Source: an uncultured Nitrospira sp.
GTDB lineage: Bacteria > Nitrospirota > Nitrospiria > Nitrospirales > Nitrospiraceae
Length of the DNA: 43,702 nt
NCBI GenBank assembly: GCA_902500995.1
Contig: CABVSR010000018.1
Location: 1-43,702, forward strand
Direction: 5' to 3'
The translations under genes were made by a program, and so were the position numbers. The notes beneath the pieces were generated by a model, which ran no database searches, had not been told where the DNA came from, and saw only the letters and a program-made list of their open reading frames with translations. Positions 40,172 to 43,702 of this stretch are shown here, in pieces. The first letter of the stretch is position 1; each line of letters opens with the position of its first letter.

Positions 40172-41455
40172 TCAGGCAAGAATTTTCGGCTGCCCGATTC
40201 CCGCAATGACTTCTTCAGTGATGACGACCGACTTGACCCCACTCAAGGCCGGCACGTCATACATCAGATCCAGCATCACTTCTTCCAGGATCGTGCGCAG
40301 GGCCCGAGCGCCGGTTTTCATCACCGCGGCGCGGCGGGCAACAGCCTTGACAGCCGCATCGGTGAATTGCAGGTCGATGCCTTCGATCTCGAACAGGGCC
40401 TGATATTGTTTCACCAAGGCGTTTCTCGGCTCACTGAGCACACGAATGAGCGCGGGCACGTCAAGATCAGACAGGGTGGTCAGGACCGGGAACCGCCCCA
40501 CGAATTCCGGAATGAGTCCGAATTTCAGAAGATCTTCAGATTGCACGCATCGCAGCACTTCGCTGTGACCGTCCAGCTCGCCGGCCGGCGCCATCGCGCC
40601 GAACCCCAGACGTTTGGGCACCGTCCGTTGCGCGATGATGCTGTCCAATCCGACGAAGGCGCCGCCGGCAATGAACAGAATGTTCGTCGTATCCACGCGG
40701 ATGTAATCCTGCTCCGGATGCTTGCGCCCGCCCTTGGGCGGCACATTGCACACCGTCCCTTCCACCAGCTTCAAGAGCGCCTGTTGCACGCCCTCGCCTG
40801 ATACATCCCGCGTCAACGATGGATTCTCGGACTTGCGGCTGATCTTGTCGATCTCGTCGATGTAGATGATGCCGGTCTCGGCGCGGGCGACGTCGTAGTC
40901 ACAACTCTGAAGCAGCTTGAGCACGACATTTTCGACATCTTCCCCCACATAGCCCGCCTCAGTCAGCGCCGTCGCATCGGCGATGGTAAACGGCACGTGA
41001 AGGATACGGGCCAGCGTCTGGGACAGCAACGTCTTGCCGGTGCCGGTCGAGCCGATCATGAGGATGTTGCCCTTTTCGAGATCGACGTGTTTGAGCCGTT
41101 CCCGATTCACCATGCGCTTATAGTGATTGTGCACGGCGACAGAGAGCACTTTCTTCGCGCGGTCCTGCCCGATCACATATTCATCGAGCTTGGCTTTGAT
41201 ATCCGTGGGCTTGGGGATAATCTGCGGGAAGGGCGAGGCTGCAGCCGGGGAGCTAGCGGGCTTGTTCTTGGCGAGGGACAGCGAGCATCGTTCAATACAT
41301 TCTTCGCAAATAGACACGGCCGCCGTGGTACGGCACGAGGGGCAGGTGAACGGCTCCGAGTTGGTGACGAGCGTCCGGCTGGCATCCTGCGCTTTGCCGC
41401 AAAACGAACAGCGCCGGTCTGGTTTCTGCGTCGAATGCCGCGTGTCCCAGAACAC
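40172..41455 (-). CDS. clpX: ClpX-type AAA+ unfoldase, variant zinc domain
   Basis: 427 aa. GTG start at 41455 (GGAGGAAAGG eight bases upstream). N-terminal zinc domain has C16, C19, C50, C53 plus an inserted CPSC (C38, C41) absent from ordinary ClpX. AAA+ core: GSTGTGKT Walker [11 protein letters not shown] Walker B, pore loop [23 protein letters not shown], and the ClpP-binding IGF-like loop LGFGAM. C-terminal sensor-2 region with [10 protein letters not shown]. All catalytic parts are kept. No clpP or tig is adjacent, so this may be a second ClpX paralogue. The final residues are ordinary. Confidence 0.92.
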   Translation of the reverse strand: MFWDTRHSTQKPDRRCSFCGKAQDASRTLVTNSEPFTCPSCRTTAAVSICEECIERCSLSLAKNKPASSPAAASPFPQIIPKPTDIKAKLDEYVIGQDRAKKVLSVAVHNHYKRMVNRERLKHVDLEKGNILMIGSTGTGKTLLSQTLARILHVPFTIADATALTEAGYVGEDVENVVLKLLQSCDYDVARAETGIIYIDEIDKISRKSENPSLTRDVSGEGVQQALLKLVEGTVCNVPPKGGRKHPEQDYIRVDTTNILFIAGGAFVGLDSIIAQRTVPKRLGFGAMAPAGELDGHSEVLRCVQSEDLLKFGLIPEFVGRFPVLTTLSDLDVPALIRVLSEPRNALVKQYQALFEIEGIDLQFTDAAVKAVARRAAVMKTGARALRTILEEVMLDLMYDVPALSGVKSVVITEEVIAGIGQPKILA

Positions 41456-41602
41456 AGCCTTTCCTCCATGCTACGAGGTGCGCGTGGTTGCGTTGCCTCA
41501 TCTTATGCCTCTGGGATGGCGACCTGCAAGCATGGAGGAGCCGCCGTCCCGGCCCTGGCTCGCGCCAGAAGGAGCCGGGCGGCGGCAGGTTGCGGCGACC
41601 GG

Positions 41603-42352
41603 TTAGAACGAGAAGCCTATCCCTCCCGCGACGATATGCGCGCGGTAGTTCAGTGTAAAGGAAGGTCCGCGGGACCCGTCGGGTACTTCGCTTTCCCACT
41701 GGTAGTTCGCGACCAGATACTTGTATTCGGTAAACAGAAAGATGCGATCAGTGACATTGGCCCGGACGCCGCCGATCAACTGATACGCAAAGGCCCCGTC
41801 GGCCGCGTTTTCATGCACCACGCCGATCGTGCTGTGCTGGACATTCAGATCACGGGCGAATCCTCCGGAGAGCCCCGCTCCGATCCCGATGTAGGGCTGA
41901 ATGGTCTCGCCCGGATAGCGCAATAACAGATTGGCCATAGCGTTGATCGATTGCAGGCGGAAGTCGGCAGATCTCGTCACTCCGCCTCTCGTGGCCGTGG
42001 GGGCATTCGCCTTTCCGTCCAGTCCCGACAATTCGGCTTCCAGCCCGATATACCGCCCGGCGAATGCCGGGAAGAATCCGACTTTTATGCCGCCGCCGAG
42101 TCCGCCTTGAACATCCGTGTTCGTGAATGGATCTTCCTGCAAGCGGAAGGGACGATTCAAGGGGCGACTCCCCTGCATGTAGACGCTCACGTACAGTTCG
42201 GATTTTGCCTCTCCCTCTTTCGATTCGGCCGATGCGGCCTGAGACTTCGGTGCAGCGGGTACGGGATCAGCCGCCAGCGAAATTGCGGAATGGGACTGCA
42301 TGAATCCCACCGTAAACAGAACGAAAACGAGAGAGGAGAAGACTGATTTCAT
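41603..42352 (-). CDS. Outer-membrane beta-barrel protein
   Basis: 249 aa, signal peptide (hydrophobic 6-25, cleavage near SLA-AD). After a charged linker come alternating amphipathic strands (YVSVYMQGSR, GGIKVGFFPAF, YIGLEAELSG, ...) ending in AHIVAGGIGFSF with a terminal Phe, the usual outer-membrane insertion signal. This is the porin/OmpW-OmpX type of 8-strand barrel; QPYIGIGAGLSGGF and FLFTEYKYL are typical of that class. GGGAG precedes ATG 42352. Specific cargo unknown. Confidence 0.87.
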   Translation of the reverse strand: MKSVFSSLVFVLFTVGFMQSHSAISLAADPVPAAPKSQAASAESKEGEAKSELYVSVYMQGSRPLNRPFRLQEDPFTNTDVQGGLGGGIKVGFFPAFAGRYIGLEAELSGLDGKANAPTATRGGVTRSADFRLQSINAMANLLLRYPGETIQPYIGIGAGLSGGFARDLNVQHSTIGVVHENAADGAFAYQLIGGVRANVTDRIFLFTEYKYLVANYQWESEVPDGSRGPSFTLNYRAHIVAGGIGFSF

Positions 42353-42519
42353 AATTGACTCCCTAATGAGTGAACAAGGCGCGGCAGGACGCGAAGACCT
42401 GCTATGGGCCAGTCATATCACGAGGGGCATGTAGGACAAACTGAATCGGCAGTTTTCGCGAGCCCGAGGGACCCCATGAGGAGCCAGTCCGACTAACGCG
42501 TCGCAGATGATCGGTCTTA

Positions 42520-42527
42520 CTACGTAG
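42520..42527. promoter_or_regulatory. CTACGTAG palindrome upstream of the outer-membrane protein gene
   Basis: An 8-bp perfect palindrome within TTACTACGTAGGGG, about 170 bases before ATG 42352. TACGTA cores are bound by some FixJ/NarL-type response regulators; here it is only a candidate. The surrounding 42353-42548 also has a separated inverted repeat (CGACTAACG ... CGTTAGTCG). Confidence 0.35.
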
Positions 42528-42548
42528 GGGATGAGTCCGAGGAGTCCG

Positions 42549-43136
42549 TTAGTCGCGGGTGAGAAAGTGCCTGAGGGTTTCCTGGGGCATCAAACCGACC
42601 AGCATCTGTTGATCCGGCCGCTGGAGCAACGGCACGCCTTGATGTTCCGTCTGTTCCCAACGATCCCGCCACTCGTCGAGTATTCTCTCGACCGGCGGCG
42701 CGGCCGATCCGGCCAGTTCTGTTCCTGCAAATCCGAACCGTTCCGCTTCCACTTGCACGATCCGTTGGTCGGAGAGATCTGCGCCGTCTATCCAGAACAA
42801 CCGATACAACGAACGGATGAAGTCCCCGGCTCGCGGAGGGTCCAGCCGCAGAGCGCGGGCCGCCGCAGCGATCGCCAAGGCCGTATTGGGTTTTCCTGCC
42901 GGCAGGGAGATCGAGACCTCGGGCGCGAGCCGGCGGACCATCTCCACCTCTTGCTTCAATTCCGCCCGCAGGTGCCCGGCCCAGACGGCCATGGGCTCAG
43001 GCAAATGCGGAGCATGCTGGACCCCCTGCCATGAAATCTGCTCCATGACACCAAGCGCATACAGCCGCTCGTGCATCGCGTAGCAGAACGGGCAGTTAAA
43101 ATCGCTATACAACCGGCACCGGTTCATCCCGGTCAT
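42549..43136 (-). CDS. DsbA-family thiol oxidoreductase-like protein (FrnE type)
   Basis: 195 aa, no signal peptide, so cytosolic. RLYSDFNCPFCYAMHERLYAL puts CPFC at the start of the first helix as in DsbA/FrnE proteins, and GVPLLQRPDQQMLVG near the end supplies the cis-Pro loop. The helical insertion between them is intact. 2-hydroxychromene-2-carboxylate isomerase belongs to the same fold but usually lacks CxxC, so a redox role is more likely. It overlaps the upstream cyclase-family gene by four bases (ATGA), which indicates a joint transcript. Confidence 0.85.
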   Translation of the reverse strand: MTGMNRCRLYSDFNCPFCYAMHERLYALGVMEQISWQGVQHAPHLPEPMAVWAGHLRAELKQEVEMVRRLAPEVSISLPAGKPNTALAIAAAARALRLDPPRAGDFIRSLYRLFWIDGADLSDQRIVQVEAERFGFAGTELAGSAAPPVERILDEWRDRWEQTEHQGVPLLQRPDQQMLVGLMPQETLRHFLTRD

Positions 43137-43702
43137 CGCTCACTCCGAGACGGCAGGAGGGCAATGATACGAACCGGCGCGCCCGTCCCTCCCGCGATTT
43201 TCATCGGCAGCGCCACCAGTGTGGCGCCCGAGGCAGGAACCTCTGCAAGACCTGCCACGTTCTCGAGTCCATAAAGTCCTGCCGCATTGACAATCCGATG
43301 CACGGCAAAATCTTGAGAAGGCCCGTAATCAATGCTGGCCGTATCGACACCGATCCCGGAAATGTGCCGCTCCCGCACGAGCCATTCCGCCGCTGCTTGT
43401 GAGAAGCCGGGGAAATGCAGGGTCGTTGGATCCTCCGGCGTCGCGCTGCCGAAATAGCGCTCACGATTCTTCCAATGATCTCCCCAGCCGGTCAGCATCA
43501 TGACGATGGCGCCTGGCGGGATGGTCCCGTGGCCGTCTTCCCACCGCTGCACGTCGACGATCGACAGGCGATAATCGCGGTCACGCGCCGCTGCCGCCCG
43601 GACATCAATCACCACCGCAGGTCCGATCAACTGCTCGACGGGAATTCCGTCGATCGCCGCCTGGCCCTGGGCAAAATGAACAGGTGCGTCCATGTGTGTC
43701 CC
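43133..43702 (-). CDS. Cyclase-family metal-dependent hydrolase, 5' part missing
   Basis: The gene enters from the right edge. The visible part begins GTHMDAPVHF, the H-x-G-T-H-x-D-x-P-x-H metal-binding signature of the kynurenine formamidase/cyclase family, so roughly 60 N-terminal residues lie outside. Then IDVRAAAARDRDYRLSIVDVQRWEDGHG, PPGAIVMMLTGWGDHW, and SGIGVDTASIDYG with a late metal or catalytic region, ending LVALPMKIAGGTGAPVRIIALLP. An arylformamidase role is unproven because no other tryptophan-degradation gene is nearby. The stop overlaps the next start. Confidence 0.87.
   Translation of the reverse strand, partial: GTHMDAPVHFAQGQAAIDGIPVEQLIGPAVVIDVRAAAARDRDYRLSIVDVQRWEDGHGTIPPGAIVMMLTGWGDHWKNRERYFGSATPEDPTTLHFPGFSQAAAEWLVRERHISGIGVDTASIDYGPSQDFAVHRIVNAAGLYGLENVAGLAEVPASGATLVALPMKIAGGTGAPVRIIALLPSRSER

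Noticed and set aside
42490-42556. Rho-independent terminator after the DsbA-like gene
   Set aside because: The inverted arms CGACTAACG and CGTTAGTCG are almost 50 bases apart and no T-run follows.

Overview
The window is a GC-rich bacterial chromosome segment, most likely from a Nitrospira-type member of Nitrospirota. Three things point that way: a soluble NAD-dependent formate dehydrogenase, many Nitrospira-like hypothetical exported proteins, and intergenic low-complexity repeats of the kind I associate with those genomes. This is inference from gene content; there is no rRNA or other phylogenetic marker. I saw no tRNA, rRNA, CRISPR array, intact insertion sequence or prophage.

Layout. 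1-7126 (minus): formate dehydrogenase genes fdsA (cut by the window edge), fdsB and fdsG, preceded on the same strand by an unknown 455-aa protein, a tandem UspA protein, a secreted cupredoxin and a single-domain UspA. 7127-7690 is a divergent control region with two matching sigma-54 promoter signatures and a REP-like element. 7691-9364 (plus): a 31-aa membrane protein, an alpha/beta hydrolase and another tandem UspA. 9603-14527: a small secreted protein, the methylthiotransferases mtaB-miaB, a 43-aa membrane protein and a lipoprotein. 14545-16497 (minus): DNA-maintenance genes mutY-like, mutT and a PolB-type exonuclease. 16646-19464: an exported protein, a PilZ protein, an acetate-type transporter and an SDR. 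19712-24498 (minus): the YhaN/YhaO (SbcC/SbcD-like) pair. 24593-26084: an ICMT-like methyltransferase and a metallothionein-like gene divergent from an ECF sigma factor with a Cys-rich tail. 26135-28500: restriction-system remnants (broken hsdR, DUF1016 nuclease) and a RelE/ParE toxin-antitoxin pair. 28649-36897: Nudix hydrolase, THUMP RNA methyltransferase, trehalose-phosphate synthase, a repeat lipoprotein and Lon. 37093-43702: MsrB, a lipoprotein and a secreted protein, small membrane proteins, a ClpX variant, an outer-membrane barrel, a DsbA-like protein and a cyclase-family hydrolase (cut by the edge).

Most novel signals: (1) degenerate 7-bp-period tandem repeats that usually start at a stop codon, in the sense direction of the gene just ended; (2) an ECF sigma factor with a Cys/His-rich tail facing a 12-cysteine metallothionein-like gene across a 106-bp intergenic region with an ECF-type promoter signature; (3) divergent UspA operons that both carry TGGCAT-N5-TTGCT sigma-54 signatures; (4) a lipoprotein built from about a dozen DxxGxDxY repeats; (5) promoters placed so that mRNAs would be leaderless. 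Together the loci suggest a slow-growing, stress-adapted organism with heavy investment in redox, metal and DNA repair functions.
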